Below are positions 49,279 through 60,274 of a stretch of 64,000 nt of DNA, piece by piece. The notes beneath the pieces are model-generated. The model had not been told where the DNA came from. It worked only from the letters and a program-made list of their open reading frames with translations, and searched no databases. A program made the translations under genes and the position numbers. The DNA lies in contig NZ_RQFA01000073.1 in assembly GCF_004770155.1 (NCBI RefSeq), positions 62,001-126,000 on the forward strand. The letters are read 5' to 3'. Numbering within the stretch: position 1 is the first letter of the stretch; every line of letters begins with the position of its first letter. Source of the DNA: Leptospira gomenensis (GTDB lineage: Bacteria; Spirochaetota; Leptospiria; Leptospirales; Leptospiraceae).

Positions 49279-51666
49279 ATGCTCGAACTCACGATTCATT
49301 CCGTAGGGAGGTTGGCTCCCACATTGTTGTGCCTTTCGATCGCGATACATCTTTGGCTGCGCGAAACCAAAGATAAATCGACTTTTTGGTTGGGTTGTTA
49401 TTTCAGTTTTCTATTCCTTTTTAATCTGGGATATTTTTTAGGTTATAGCGTTTCTTCCGAAGACGGAATTTATCTTTGGATTCTTGCATCGGCGATTTGT
49501 CTGGCCTCCGCTTCGCGTTTACAGTTGTCGTATCACTTTTTCGAAACAGTTTTCGAAAAAGAATCCAAACGGGCGGCTTCGATTTTTTTCGTGGTCGCCG
49601 TGCTTGCCATCGCGGAAACTTTCTTCTGGTTTCACGGAGGAAAAAAATGGCTTCCGTCGATTCACACATACGGACCTATTTATTTTTCCTTTTCCGTTCC
49701 GGTGTTATCCCTGTTCGGTTATCTGGCAAGTCTTATCGTCGGAATGCGTAAGTTGTCAGCCATCCGCAAAAAGGAGGGAATTCGGGCTCAGGGATGGACC
49801 GGTTTAAAACGTATCTGGAGGGAAAACATCGGATTTCGGATCAATTTTCAACTTACGACGATTACTTTTTTTGAAGTCGGATTAAATTTTATATTTTTAA
49901 TTGGAAATAAATTTTGGGTAGCGAACTCGGCTTTGGCCGAATGGATGAACGTCGCTTTGCTTCTCGTTTTTTCGTCATACGTCCTGATCTATTCGCTCTC
50001 ACCCGCTGGTAGGACCGGTTTTACACCTCGTCTAACAGGCGTTACGTTGGTTTTCTGTCTTTTATTACTTGGAATTCCGGCCAGAGCGTATCAGGAAAAA
50101 AATCTGGACGCGTTTCGGACGCAATTGGAAGCGGAACCTTCCGTCCCCCTTTCCTCCTACGAAACGAAGATCGTTTCGGCCACACACTTCGTATTAGAAG
50201 AATCTAATCCGAATTCTCTTCCGTTGACTACCTCGATCGAACGAGGTTATCGGGACGGACGGTTCGTATTTTTCGAATTCCAGTCCGTTCCGCTTTTTGG
50301 TTTCGCTCGAAACGAGGGAAAAAATACGGTCTGGAAGGTTTTTCCGTATTCACGTTTCCGTAAGAAAGCGGACGAAGGAGCTCGATTCGTTTCGTTTTGG
50401 TATCTTGTCTCCGTATTCGGGTGTATGATGATTCTTCCTTTCTTATACCGTACGAGTCTGATCCTTCCTTTGCGTCATCTTAAGGAAGACATCGAAAAAT
50501 TCGCGCTTAAGGAGGATCCCAACTTCGACGGCTCTTGGAAAGGAAAAAGGGAAGTGGATTCGTTCCGCTTTTCCTTTAAGGAAATATTATCAGTATTAGA
50601 AAAAGCTAAACAACAAATGCCGGAGGTTTTTGCGGAAATACAGAATCTTTCGGAGGTTCTCACTTCGAGGGTAAAAATCACCGAACTCGGAAACCGTGTG
50701 ATGATTTACAAAAGCGCTTCGATGTTTCGTGTTTTGGAAGAGGCGGAACGTGCGAAGTTTTTTAAGTCGCCGGTTTTATTGATCGGAGAAAACGGAACGG
50801 GCAAGGAATCGATCGCCCGATTTTTCCATGGAGCGAACAACATCAATCCGTTCGTTGTCGTGCCTTGTGCGAGCGTTCCTTCGGAATTTTGGAGATCGGA
50901 AATTTTCGGTCATACCAAGAAAGCGTTTCGCGACGCGTTGTCGGATCGTGCGGGCCGTTTGGTCGAGGCGAAGGAGGGAACTCTTTTCTTCGACGAAGTC
51001 GGAGATATACCTCTCTACTTTCAGGCCGAATTGAGCAATCTTTTGGAAGAGAATCGTTTTTCGCAGACGGGTTCCGATTCCGTTCTTACTTATGATTGTC
51101 GTTTTATATTCGCCACACGTAAAAATTTGGAGGATGAAGTCGCGAAAAAAAAATTCAACGAAGATCTTTGGAACCGGATCCGTACGTTTACAATTTCGAT
51201 TCCCGCGCTTAGAGAACGACCGGAAGATATTCCGTATTTGGTCCGTTATTTTCTTGACCGTTATTCCTCCGAAATAGGACGCAAATCCCCCGAACTTCCG
51301 TTTTCTGTTTTAGGTATGTTGATGAGCGATTTATGGCCGGGGAATATTAGAGAATTAGAAAATACTATTTTGCGCGCCGTGGTTTCCAATTCGGAAAAGA
51401 CGCTTCAGATTTCCTCTTTCCCTGAGATAGCCGCACGTTCCCGACATTTGCCTTCCTGGAAAAACGTTCCTTCGATTTCCTCCTCTAAGCGGATCGATTT
51501 GGACGAGGAGATCAAAAAATTCGCCAAGGATCTCGTGGAGACCGCGTTGCGCGTAAGCGGAGGAAATAAGACGAAGGCGGCGCAGTATTTAGGAATCAAA
51601 CGGACGACGTTGACGTATCGCATCAAAGAGCTCGGAATTCGGGAAGAAAAACTTCTCGATTCATAA
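49279..51666 (+). CDS. Membrane-bound AAA+ regulator with degenerate GAFTGA
   Basis: Protein of 795 aa. N-terminal half (about 1-390) holds eight or so hydrophobic helices and a periplasmic loop; the C-terminal half is a bacterial enhancer-binding protein core. Walker A is GENGTGKE, Walker B GTLFFDEV, the R-finger region NEDLWNRIRTF and the C-terminal Fis-like HTH GNKTKAAQYLGIKRTTLTYR. The sigma-54 contact loop, normally GAFTGA, reads KAFRDA in GHTKKAFRDA, so sigma-54 contact is doubtful. The ATG at 49279 is preferred over TTG at 49237. Confidence 0.8.
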   Translation: MLELTIHSVGRLAPTLLCLSIAIHLWLRETKDKSTFWLGCYFSFLFLFNLGYFLGYSVSSEDGIYLWILASAICLASASRLQLSYHFFETVFEKESKRAASIFFVVAVLAIAETFFWFHGGKKWLPSIHTYGPIYFSFSVPVLSLFGYLASLIVGMRKLSAIRKKEGIRAQGWTGLKRIWRENIGFRINFQLTTITFFEVGLNFIFLIGNKFWVANSALAEWMNVALLLVFSSYVLIYSLSPAGRTGFTPRLTGVTLVFCLLLLGIPARAYQEKNLDAFRTQLEAEPSVPLSSYETKIVSATHFVLEESNPNSLPLTTSIERGYRDGRFVFFEFQSVPLFGFARNEGKNTVWKVFPYSRFRKKADEGARFVSFWYLVSVFGCMMILPFLYRTSLILPLRHLKEDIEKFALKEDPNFDGSWKGKREVDSFRFSFKEILSVLEKAKQQMPEVFAEIQNLSEVLTSRVKITELGNRVMIYKSASMFRVLEEAERAKFFKSPVLLIGENGTGKESIARFFHGANNINPFVVVPCASVPSEFWRSEIFGHTKKAFRDALSDRAGRLVEAKEGTLFFDEVGDIPLYFQAELSNLLEENRFSQTGSDSVLTYDCRFIFATRKNLEDEVAKKKFNEDLWNRIRTFTISIPALRERPEDIPYLVRYFLDRYSSEIGRKSPELPFSVLGMLMSDLWPGNIRELENTILRAVVSNSEKTLQISSFPEIAARSRHLPSWKNVPSISSSKRIDLDEEIKKFAKDLVETALRVSGGNKTKAAQYLGIKRTTLTYRIKELGIREEKLLDS

Positions 51667-52025
51667 CAGAAACTTCCGTTTTACGAATCGTTTTCGTTGC
51701 CGCGTTGAGGACGTCTTATGTCGAGTCGGGCTCCGTTTTCTCGTAGATCGTCTTACGATGTGTTCGCTCTCGACGCGACCTCCGAATCGTTTTCCGGAAA
51801 ACCTCGGGTTTGAAAGGCAACAATTTCTTATCTTGTCGTCCAACGTCCGTCCGCGTGTAGGCGAACGTTCGCTTCGAATTTACTCGGCAAGTTGTGCGAA
51901 ATCGTACTAAGAAAGTGCGGTCCCATAAGTGAGAACTTTAGAAAAGGGTAATTTCATAATTTTTGTTTTTTTAATTGAAATACTCCTACCGTAGAAGTTA
52001 ATATTGTCGTTCTTCGGACACGAGT
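51667..52025. other. Intergenic region, nothing recognised
   Basis: 359 bases between the AAA+ regulator and the histidine kinase genes. It is moderately AT-rich near 51930-52000. No tRNA, strong hairpin, array or convincing promoter was seen. Confidence 0.5.
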
Positions 52026-54713
52026 ATGCAACATTCCAAAACCGTATCCTTGGAAGAATTGGTATCGGAAATCGATTTTTTCCATTCGAAAATATGCGCG
52101 TTGGAGGAACGTTCCTCCGGGAGAATTTTATACTCAAAAGGATACGGAACGTTCTGGGGATTGGATCCTGTATCCGGAGGGTCGAAGGATCTTGCCTCGC
52201 TCTTATCCCATCTATACGGTAAAATCAGGAATTATTCCGCGTTCGCGGAGCCGATCCTTTTAATCTATATTCACGATCCTGAATATTTTGATACGCTTTT
52301 TTCCATCGACGGAACGATCCTGCGTTTTTTCTGGAAACCCTTGTCCGTAAACGATACATCGATCCGCGTTTACTTCTTCGAGGTTTTGGGAACGAAAGAG
52401 GAAACGGGCGTCTCTTTTTCCCATCCCTACGTCGGTCCCCTGTTTTACGAATTGCCCGAGCCGGCTTTCGTATTCGATCCCGATTCTCTCCGATTTTTAG
52501 CGGTAAACGACGCCGCCGTTTTCGTCTACGGTTACTCCAGGAAAGAATTTTTTTCCATGACCTTGATCGATATCCGTCCGGAAGACGATCGTGTGGTTTT
52601 AGAAGCGGCGGTTCGCAGTTTTGTCGAGGCGCCCGGAATTCGTTCGGCGGGAATTTGGAGACACTGGAGAAAGGATCGCAAACTTCTTTATATGAAACTT
52701 ACGGCGAACCGCATTTCTTTCGGAGATTCTTACGCCGTTCTCGCGCTTTTGCGGGACGTTTCCGAGTTCGTCGATACTTCTTATTCTCTCAAACAGAGTC
52801 TCACCGAAAAACAATCGATCATAGAAAGTATGTCCGATCGTTATTTTTCCCTATCCAGAGATTGGAGATTCATTTCGGTGAACCGTAATTCCGAAATAAT
52901 ATTAGGAAAACCTAAAGAAGAATTGATCGGAAGAAATCTATGGGGATTGTTTCCCGGACCGAATCAGGGATTCTTTAAGGACAAATACGAAACCGCCCTG
53001 AGAACGGGTAAACCCGTTTCGTTCGAATACAAGAGCGATCGCAGCGGCGAAATTTTGGAATTCAGGATCATTCCTTTCGGAGAAGGTCTTTCCGTTTTTT
53101 TCCAGGACGTTACCGAGAAAAAAAGAAGGGAGAAAGAGCAGGAGATCCTGAAGGAAATCCTGTTTCGTATCCCGAAGGCCGCGACGGTCAAGGACTCCTT
53201 CGGAATTCTTTTCGAAATCGTTTGCACACGAACATTGTGGAGTTTCGCTCAGCTCTGGAAATTTCGCGACGGTGAATTGATTCTCGAAGAAGGTTCCCCC
53301 TGGTATGCGTCCCCCGACTTGGAGGCCGAATTCGGGAAATACAGATTGGATTCTTTCGCCGTCCGTTTTCTTCCGGGTGAGGGGATGATCGGCCGTTCGT
53401 TCGATTCCGATCGGATCCTTTTTTTCAAGGACATCCGCGACGAGGATGAATTCAAACGGAAGGGAGCCGCTAAAAAGGCGGAAATCAGTTCTTGGATTTC
53501 GATCCCTTTCAAAACGGGACATGAAAGTTACGTTTTGGAATTCTGCACCCGCACGCAAATCGATTCAGGACATTATTATATTCAAATGTTTGAATTAATT
53601 GCGGATCAGGTGGAAAGCCTCTTTCGCAACAAGGAGAACGAAGACGAAAAAAATCAGTTTTTTAAATCCTCGGGAGATATGTTCCAGATTTCCAGATTGG
53701 ACGGAACGGTTATCGAACGGAATTCCGCTTGGGAGACGGTCTTCGGTTATTCCGCGGATGAGCTGAAAGGTATGGATCTTTTGGATTTGGTTCATCCGGA
53801 AGACCGCGAGAAAATGTTGTTGGGTAGGGAAGGTTTTAAAAGAGAAAGAGCCAACGTTTCGGGTGTGTTGCGTTACGTAGCGAAAAACGGAGACGTGAAA
53901 AGTATTCTTTGGAAAGTCACTTTTTCTCCTGAATACGATCTTATCTACGCGACCGGAAAAGACATTACGGAAATTCAAAGAAACCAGGTTCAACTCGAAA
54001 ATCTTACGCGCGAGTTGAAACGTTCGAACGCCGACCTAGAAGATTTCGCTTTCATCGCGTCGCACGATCTCCAAGAACCACTCCGTAAGATTATGGCTTT
54101 CGGAGATAGGTTGTTGAAAAAAACGTCCGCTTTGGATCCGGAATCCACGGATTATATTCAAAGGATGTCGGCGTCCGCGTTGAGGCTTTCCAATCTCATT
54201 GAAGGTCTTCTTTCTTATTCGCGGATCAAAAGTAGGTCCAAACCGTTTCAGTTCTGCGACCTTTCTAAAATTCTGAGAGAGACGATCGGAGATTTGGAAA
54301 TTTATATCAAGGAAAGGAACGCAAAAGTGTTCGATGCGGAGATCGGTTTTGCCTGGTGTGATCCGGTTCAGATCGGTATGGTTTTTCAGAATTTGATCAA
54401 GAACGGAATCAAATTTAATAAAAACGAAGTTCCGGAAGTTGTAGTTCGATCCGTTCCGCATCCTACCGAGCCGAATCGGATTCGTATTACGTTTTTCGAT
54501 AACGGAATCGGCTTTGACAAAAAACATGAAGAGAAGATATTTACGCTCTTTCAACGACTTCATTCCAGAGAAGATTACGAGGGTAACGGAATAGGTCTCG
54601 CGGTGTGTAAAAAGATCGTTGAACTTCACGGCGGTAGGATTTTTGCGGAAAGTGTTCCGGGAGTCAATTCAGTGTTTTACGTTGATATTCCGGGCTCCGT
54701 TACGGAGATTTAA
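52026..54713 (+). CDS. Multi-PAS/GAF sensor histidine kinase
   Basis: Cytoplasmic (no transmembrane helices seen) sensor kinase of 895 aa. Order: N-terminal region, PAS (FVFDPDSLRFLAVNDAAV, about 150-250), second PAS (about 270-370), GAF-like region (about 385-540), third PAS (FQISRLDGTVIERNSAWETV, about 555-660), HisKA with IASHDLQEPLRKI (phospho-accepting His680), and HATPase with NGIKFNKNE, FFDNGIGFD and GNGIGLAVCKKIVELHGGR. Start ATG 52026. The next gene is a single receiver domain, its likely phosphorylation target. Sensed signal unknown. Confidence 0.92.
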   Translation: MQHSKTVSLEELVSEIDFFHSKICALEERSSGRILYSKGYGTFWGLDPVSGGSKDLASLLSHLYGKIRNYSAFAEPILLIYIHDPEYFDTLFSIDGTILRFFWKPLSVNDTSIRVYFFEVLGTKEETGVSFSHPYVGPLFYELPEPAFVFDPDSLRFLAVNDAAVFVYGYSRKEFFSMTLIDIRPEDDRVVLEAAVRSFVEAPGIRSAGIWRHWRKDRKLLYMKLTANRISFGDSYAVLALLRDVSEFVDTSYSLKQSLTEKQSIIESMSDRYFSLSRDWRFISVNRNSEIILGKPKEELIGRNLWGLFPGPNQGFFKDKYETALRTGKPVSFEYKSDRSGEILEFRIIPFGEGLSVFFQDVTEKKRREKEQEILKEILFRIPKAATVKDSFGILFEIVCTRTLWSFAQLWKFRDGELILEEGSPWYASPDLEAEFGKYRLDSFAVRFLPGEGMIGRSFDSDRILFFKDIRDEDEFKRKGAAKKAEISSWISIPFKTGHESYVLEFCTRTQIDSGHYYIQMFELIADQVESLFRNKENEDEKNQFFKSSGDMFQISRLDGTVIERNSAWETVFGYSADELKGMDLLDLVHPEDREKMLLGREGFKRERANVSGVLRYVAKNGDVKSILWKVTFSPEYDLIYATGKDITEIQRNQVQLENLTRELKRSNADLEDFAFIASHDLQEPLRKIMAFGDRLLKKTSALDPESTDYIQRMSASALRLSNLIEGLLSYSRIKSRSKPFQFCDLSKILRETIGDLEIYIKERNAKVFDAEIGFAWCDPVQIGMVFQNLIKNGIKFNKNEVPEVVVRSVPHPTEPNRIRITFFDNGIGFDKKHEEKIFTLFQRLHSREDYEGNGIGLAVCKKIVELHGGRIFAESVPGVNSVFYVDIPGSVTEI

Positions 54714-54718
54714 ATTTT

Positions 54719-55180
54719 ATGAGCTTAGAGAACAAAAATCAAAATTCGATTCATATACTCGTAGCGGAGGACGATCCGGACGACAGGCTTTTGATGCGGG
54801 ACGGTTTTCGCGAGAATAACCTGATCAATCCGCTGCATTTTGTCAAAGACGGGGAAGAGTTGATCGATTTTTTACTTAATAAAGGAGAATATTCTGATAT
54901 TCTAAAATACCCTAAACCAGGCTTCATACTTTTGGATCTGAATATGCCTAAGATGGACGGTCGAGAAGTTCTCAGGACCTTAAAAGGAATTCCCGAGCTG
55001 AAAAAAATTCCAGTGATCGTTTTGACCACTTCCCGCGAGGAGGAGGATATGATCCAGACATACGATCTCGGGGCCAATTCCTTCATCCGAAAGCCGGTCG
55101 AATTTAGCGCATTTATCGATACGATTCGCACCCTCGGCGAATATTGGCTGGAAATCGTGGAGCTTCCCCTTGTCCGTTAA
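54719..55180 (+). CDS. Single-domain response regulator
   Basis: Stand-alone receiver of 153 aa (Rcp1/CheY-like). Acidic pair AEDDPDDR, phospho-acceptor Asp in GFILLDLNMPKMDGRE, Thr in VLTTSRE and Lys in SFIRKPVEF are all present. No output domain. Encoded just after the PAS kinase (5 bases) and overlapping the following receiver-kinase gene by 11 bases, it is the obvious intermediate between the two. This arrangement is often seen for phosphorelay or Rcp-type regulators paired with hybrid kinases. Confidence 0.93.
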   Translation: MSLENKNQNSIHILVAEDDPDDRLLMRDGFRENNLINPLHFVKDGEELIDFLLNKGEYSDILKYPKPGFILLDLNMPKMDGREVLRTLKGIPELKKIPVIVLTTSREEEDMIQTYDLGANSFIRKPVEFSAFIDTIRTLGEYWLEIVELPLVR

Positions 55181-56714
55181 TCGGCATTTTCCGGATTCGG
55201 TTTCGCTGCTTTTGGCGGAGGACGACGAGGAGGATTTTCTTCTCTTCCGGGAATATGCGGAAGATATTCCGTTTCCTAAATATACGATCACAAGAGCGAA
55301 GTCCGCTGAAGAAGCTCTTTCCGTCGTCTCAAAGGAGCCTTCCGGATTCGATATCTTCGTCATCGATCATTTTTTAGGCGCGTCCAACGGAACGGATTTG
55401 TTAAACGAATTGCGTTCCGCGATCGGACCAGTTTCGGCGGTTTTGTTTTCCGGTTTGTCCAGAGAGGAAATAGCAGATACCGCGACGTCGGCGGGTTTCA
55501 CTGAATATCTGGAAAAAAACGGTTTGTCTTCCGCTTCGATTTCTAAGGCTCTTTTAAACGCGCAAAAAAAAGGCGCCGATTTCATTCTTCCCGAGCCGGA
55601 AAAAAGGACGAACGGGTTCGATCCTTTGGATTTTAGAATGGAGACGATCGGTAAGTTTTCCGGATCGATTGCACACGATTATAATAATATTCTAAATATC
55701 ATCATCGCGAATCTGGATCTTATGGAGTTGCAGTGTAAGGATCATACCGATCTTCTGAACAGGATTCGCGCCGCCCAGAACGCCGTTTTACGCGCGGTAG
55801 ATCTCAATAAAAAACTTTTGAATTTTTCAAGGAGGCAATCCCTACATCCCGAACTTTGTGATCCGAACGTCTTGATTTCCGAGTTTCTGAAGAATTCGAG
55901 GGAACATTTCCCGATCAACATCCACGTCGAATTCAATTCCTACGGAGAAGGGGATCTTTGTCTGCTTGACAAATCCGAGTTTTCAAACGCGTTCACGCAG
56001 TTGATGTCCAACGCGAAGGAAAGCCTCGCGGAGTCAGGTGGAGGAATTCTTATCGAGACTTCTTTTGTCGTATTAAATTCTAAATTTGGTATGCGAATCG
56101 GAGGTCTAAAGGACGGACCTTATTTCCTTTTGAGATTGAGCGATAACGGTATCGGCATCGAGCCGGGTGATCGGGAAAAAGTTTTCGAACCGTTTTATTC
56201 CACCAAACCAAAGGGTAAAAGTGCCGGCCTGGGGCTTCCTACGATTTACGGTTTCGTTCGTAGATCGGGAGGAAATATCTTTTTCGATTCTCGTCCGAAA
56301 ATCGGGACCGATTTTTTCGTCTATCTCCCGATTCATAACGCAAAAACCGTTTTGCTGATTCCCGAATCGGTTTCCAGGCGCGCGATCTATTTCGGAGAGA
56401 AGTCCGCGACTGCGGATTGGTTGTCGCTTTATTTTCGTTCTGTCGGTTTTTCCTTCGAGTCTGTTTCAGATTTTTATCGTCTTCGTACTTTAGCGAATCG
56501 TTATTCTTCGGAAGATACGGTTTTTCTTTCGAACGTTTGGGAAAAAGGATTCGAAGAATGGCACGAGTTCGTTTCGGAACACGTTCGATCGAATCAAAAT
56601 CGGGAAATTTTTTATTTTTCGCACTTGAACGACGGTTTAACTTCGGAAAATTCCCATATAATTGTCCGTCCCGTTTCAAAGAAATCACTTGAGAATCACT
56701 TTAAAGGAGTATAA
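55170..56714 (+). CDS. Receiver-histidine kinase hybrid, TTG start
   Basis: Hybrid protein of 514 aa: N-terminal receiver (acidic pair AEDDEED, Asp66 in FVIDHFLG, Lys in YLEKNG), then HisKA with [14 protein letters not shown] (His169) and HATPase with [20 protein letters not shown] and [15 protein letters not shown] (NtrB-like). The last 130 residues look like an additional, degenerate receiver domain. TTG start inside the previous gene. As no obvious DNA-binding output is adjacent, the signal probably leaves through the EAL protein encoded next. Confidence 0.88.
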   Translation: MSVNRHFPDSVSLLLAEDDEEDFLLFREYAEDIPFPKYTITRAKSAEEALSVVSKEPSGFDIFVIDHFLGASNGTDLLNELRSAIGPVSAVLFSGLSREEIADTATSAGFTEYLEKNGLSSASISKALLNAQKKGADFILPEPEKRTNGFDPLDFRMETIGKFSGSIAHDYNNILNIIIANLDLMELQCKDHTDLLNRIRAAQNAVLRAVDLNKKLLNFSRRQSLHPELCDPNVLISEFLKNSREHFPINIHVEFNSYGEGDLCLLDKSEFSNAFTQLMSNAKESLAESGGGILIETSFVVLNSKFGMRIGGLKDGPYFLLRLSDNGIGIEPGDREKVFEPFYSTKPKGKSAGLGLPTIYGFVRRSGGNIFFDSRPKIGTDFFVYLPIHNAKTVLLIPESVSRRAIYFGEKSATADWLSLYFRSVGFSFESVSDFYRLRTLANRYSSEDTVFLSNVWEKGFEEWHEFVSEHVRSNQNREIFYFSHLNDGLTSENSHIIVRPVSKKSLENHFKGV

Positions 56715-56725
56715 CTTTACTACTC

Positions 56726-57940
56726 ATGAATTCGAGCGCATTACCTAATTTATTGATTCTCGACGACGAAGAGGAAATCGCGGGAATCCTGGGCGACCTC
56801 GCGAAACAATGCGGTTTCGAAGTCTCCATAACCCACAAAGCCGACGATTTTTTCGAAACGTTAGACGAATCCTTTCAATACATCATTCTGGATCTTATGA
56901 TTCCCGGAGTGGACGGCGTGGACGTCCTTCGTATGTTGTCCGGAAAAAAATTGCCGGTTTCCGTAATTCTCATCAGCGGTGCGGACAGAAGAGTTTTGCA
57001 CAGTGCGGAGTCGCTGGCCATTCAATACGGGCTAAAAATTTCCGGAGTTTTGGAAAAGCCCATCCGTATTAAAGAATATCAAAAAGTTCTAACGGGTTTG
57101 ATTTCGGATAAAAAACAAGAAGCGTCCAATCCGGCGTTCGCAGGAAAACGGGCTTCGAAGGAATCCGATTCCGCGATTACGCCTGAGGAAATCGAACGGG
57201 CTATTCGAAACGACGAATTCCTTCTTTTTTATCAGCCTAAGATCAATTTCAAAACCGGCAAGGTGGCGGGTTTCGAATCCTTGGTTCGTTGGTCTCATCC
57301 AGATCGAGGTTTGGTTTTTCCGGATTCCTTTATCCCTACTTTGGAAGGTTTTCCCACGCTCATGGACGCGATGACGGAAAAACTGATTCTTCAGGCGCTC
57401 GGTCAATGTGCGGCTTGGAATCGTGAATTCCCCGGACTTGCGGTGGCGGTTAACGTTTCTCCTGTGAGTCTCAATAAGTTGATTCTTCCGGAGACGATTT
57501 CTAAGATGATCGAAAACTTCGGTTTAAAAAACGATCAACTCATCGTGGAAGTTACGGAAACTCAACTTTTGGAGAACATCACTTCCACTCTGGACATTCT
57601 TACCCGTATCCGTATCCGCGGAATCGGCCTTTCGGTGGACGACTTCGGCATCGGTTATTCCTCCTTAAAACAAATTCATCGTTATCCGTTTACGGAATTG
57701 AAGATCGATCGTTCCTTCGTCAGCGTCGCTCCTTTCGATACGGAAGCCTTGTTTATCTGCCAAGCGGCGATTGATCTCGGTCATAAACTCGGTATGACGG
57801 TGGTCGCGGAAGGGATCGAAACCTTGGAGGTGGCCGAGTTGATGAAGGCGGTGGGTTGTGACAAGGGGCAGGGTTACTTTTACAGCAAACCGATGCCCGC
57901 GGAAGCCGCGTATCAATTTCTTTCGTCTTTTAGAGGTTGA
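56726..57940 (+). CDS. Receiver-EAL cyclic di-GMP phosphodiesterase
   Basis: Response regulator with a c-di-GMP phosphodiesterase output, 404 aa. Receiver: Asp56 in [13 protein letters not shown] with DDEEE acidic pair. EAL domain from about 160: [22 protein letters not shown] (ESL variant of EAL), [39 protein letters not shown] and VVAEGIET; all catalytic and metal ligands appear intact, so activity is expected. Ends the kinase cascade starting at 52026; phosphorylation would tune c-di-GMP breakdown. Has AAAGGAG 13 bases upstream. Confidence 0.93.
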   Translation: MNSSALPNLLILDDEEEIAGILGDLAKQCGFEVSITHKADDFFETLDESFQYIILDLMIPGVDGVDVLRMLSGKKLPVSVILISGADRRVLHSAESLAIQYGLKISGVLEKPIRIKEYQKVLTGLISDKKQEASNPAFAGKRASKESDSAITPEEIERAIRNDEFLLFYQPKINFKTGKVAGFESLVRWSHPDRGLVFPDSFIPTLEGFPTLMDAMTEKLILQALGQCAAWNREFPGLAVAVNVSPVSLNKLILPETISKMIENFGLKNDQLIVEVTETQLLENITSTLDILTRIRIRGIGLSVDDFGIGYSSLKQIHRYPFTELKIDRSFVSVAPFDTEALFICQAAIDLGHKLGMTVVAEGIETLEVAELMKAVGCDKGQGYFYSKPMPAEAAYQFLSSFRG

Positions 57941-57988
57941 ACGTTTTCTAGTTTACGCGCTCGATCCGGATTCGATTCTTCCGGTTAT

Positions 57989-58747
57989 ATGAAAAATCTT
58001 CTTCAAGATCCGGATTTTCCAGTTCTGATCCGAGCGTATCGTTCTTCGTTGGTTCGACGTTATTCTTCGTCCAACCTGGAACGTTATCCGGAATTTAATT
58101 CGATTCCGCGTTCTACGATCGACACTCTTCTCGATTATTTTTTAATTCTTCTTTATCCCGAATTCGAAGGTAGGGTCGTTTTGGACGGCGCCTTTCAATC
58201 CCTTTCCGGTTTCGTTCATAGTCCCGCGAAGGTGTTCGGTCTGATCGGTTCTCTGGGAGCCGCCGCGTTCAGTTTCGGTAAACATTTAGGCGCGGCGTTC
58301 AAGACAGGTTTCGCCGCGTTACACTCCTATCTTACGGCGCGTCGTTTCGAGACGTTGATGTTCGATTTCGCTAAGAAGGAGTTGGAGAAAGGAAACGACC
58401 CGGCGGATCCGAACGTTTTTCGTTCGATCATCGCGCAGGTTCCGAAAAAGGAAGCGGATCAGTTTAGGATCGATCTCGTCAAACTCTTCGAAACCTTATC
58501 CGATCGGGATCTGTTGGAGAAAATCGTGGTGATGATGCGCGCCATTGTGCGTAAAATGGAATCCAAACCAAAAACCTACACCAAGGAAGAAGTGGAAGGA
58601 ATCCGTCTCGGTTTGTCCATTTTGGAAAAAGGGCGGGAGTTGTTCGAAGGGCTTTCCGAAAACGAGATGAAACTTATTTTGAAAGCGGTCGATCGGATAG
58701 AAACAGATTTTTTCGAGGACGCTTTGAAACGGAACGGAAAAATCTAA
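57989..58747 (+). CDS. Conserved protein of unknown function
   Basis: Unrecognised protein of 252 aa. It has an N-terminal charged segment RAYRSSLVRRYSSSNLERY, a central hydrophobic/Gly-Ala patch (SLGAAAFSFGKHLGAAFKTGFAAL, about 88-110; too short to be a pair of membrane helices) and helical charged C-terminal half (VEGIRLGLSILEKGRELFEG). No signal peptide. It follows the EAL gene after 48 bases and may be part of the same transcript. Function not predictable. Confidence 0.6.
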   Translation: MKNLLQDPDFPVLIRAYRSSLVRRYSSSNLERYPEFNSIPRSTIDTLLDYFLILLYPEFEGRVVLDGAFQSLSGFVHSPAKVFGLIGSLGAAAFSFGKHLGAAFKTGFAALHSYLTARRFETLMFDFAKKELEKGNDPADPNVFRSIIAQVPKKEADQFRIDLVKLFETLSDRDLLEKIVVMMRAIVRKMESKPKTYTKEEVEGIRLGLSILEKGRELFEGLSENEMKLILKAVDRIETDFFEDALKRNGKI

Positions 58748-58904
58748 TTCTTAGTCGCGTCCGTTCTTTAGAAATTACGAATATACTTTTCGTTTCGCCG
58801 GTCGGCCGGGCGAATTCGCTTTTTTGGATTCGTTTTTTTTAGCGGAATTATTCTTGCGGGCCTTTCCGAAACGGCTACAATATTCTGTCTTGTCGGAGGA
58901 ACGT

Positions 58905-59303
58905 ATGAAATCGAATCTTTTGGATTGGACCGTGCGAATCGTCGCGGTGTTGATTTTGATCCCCGCTTTCTACTTTAAGTTGTCCGGAGCCGATCGGTCG
59001 ATTGCGACGTTTTCGGCTTTGGATGCGGAACCTTTCGGTCGTTACGCGGTCGGTTTTGCGGAATTGTTCGTCGTGGTTCTTCTTTTGATTCCTCGGACGA
59101 GCTGGTTGGGTGCGACGGCCGCCGTCGTGATTATGGTAGGAGCCGTAGGATCTCATATTTCCGTTTTGGGTTTTGCCGGAAATGCGGGTGTTTCGTTTGC
59201 GTCGGCGCTTGTAGTTTTGTTTTGTGCGATCGTGGAACTTTATGCGAGTCGTTCTCGAAACCCGGTTTTTACGAGAATTTTTTTGAATCGTGGTTCGGAT
59301 TGA
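58905..59303 (+). CDS. DoxX-like small membrane protein
   Basis: Membrane protein of 132 aa with four hydrophobic segments. [24 protein letters not shown], then [24 protein letters not shown] and [14 protein letters not shown] match the DoxX/SURF4-like family of quinone-related or unknown function. Strong GGAGGA ribosome site seven bases ahead of the ATG at 58905. Single-gene unit, followed by the 59304 repeat. Confidence 0.8.
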   Translation: MKSNLLDWTVRIVAVLILIPAFYFKLSGADRSIATFSALDAEPFGRYAVGFAELFVVVLLLIPRTSWLGATAAVVIMVGAVGSHISVLGFAGNAGVSFASALVVLFCAIVELYASRSRNPVFTRIFLNRGSD

Positions 59304-59368
59304 GGAGTTCCTACGGTCTGATTCCGGTTTAGCAAGAATGTTTCCGGATCTTGTGTGAGAGTTCCCAC
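59304..59368. repeat. Diverged two-motif repeat (GGAGTTCCTAC / GTGTGAGAGTTCCCAC)
   Basis: GGAGTTCCTAC at 59304-59314 and GTGTGAGAGTTCCCAC at 59353-59368 lie 49 bases apart in the same orientation as the units of the arrays at 21.8 and 27.7 kb. Like the array, the second motif is preceded by a CCGGATCTT-type sequence. It starts within a base of the DoxX-like gene's stop and looks like a two-unit relative of the arrays. Confidence 0.5.
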
Positions 59369-59385
59369 GCGGTTTGTCGGTCCAA

Positions 59386-59741
<356 letters not shown>

Positions 59742-59761
59742 GGTTGATTGCGGAAGAAAGA

Positions 59762-60166
<405 letters not shown>

Positions 60167-60274
60167 AAGTCAGGAATATACTATACATACATGGCGTCAA
60201 TTACAAAAAGAAGGCGGAACGGGTTCAAGATCCTTACCTGCGTTTGTCGATTTTAAGAACAGTAATCTCTCTTT

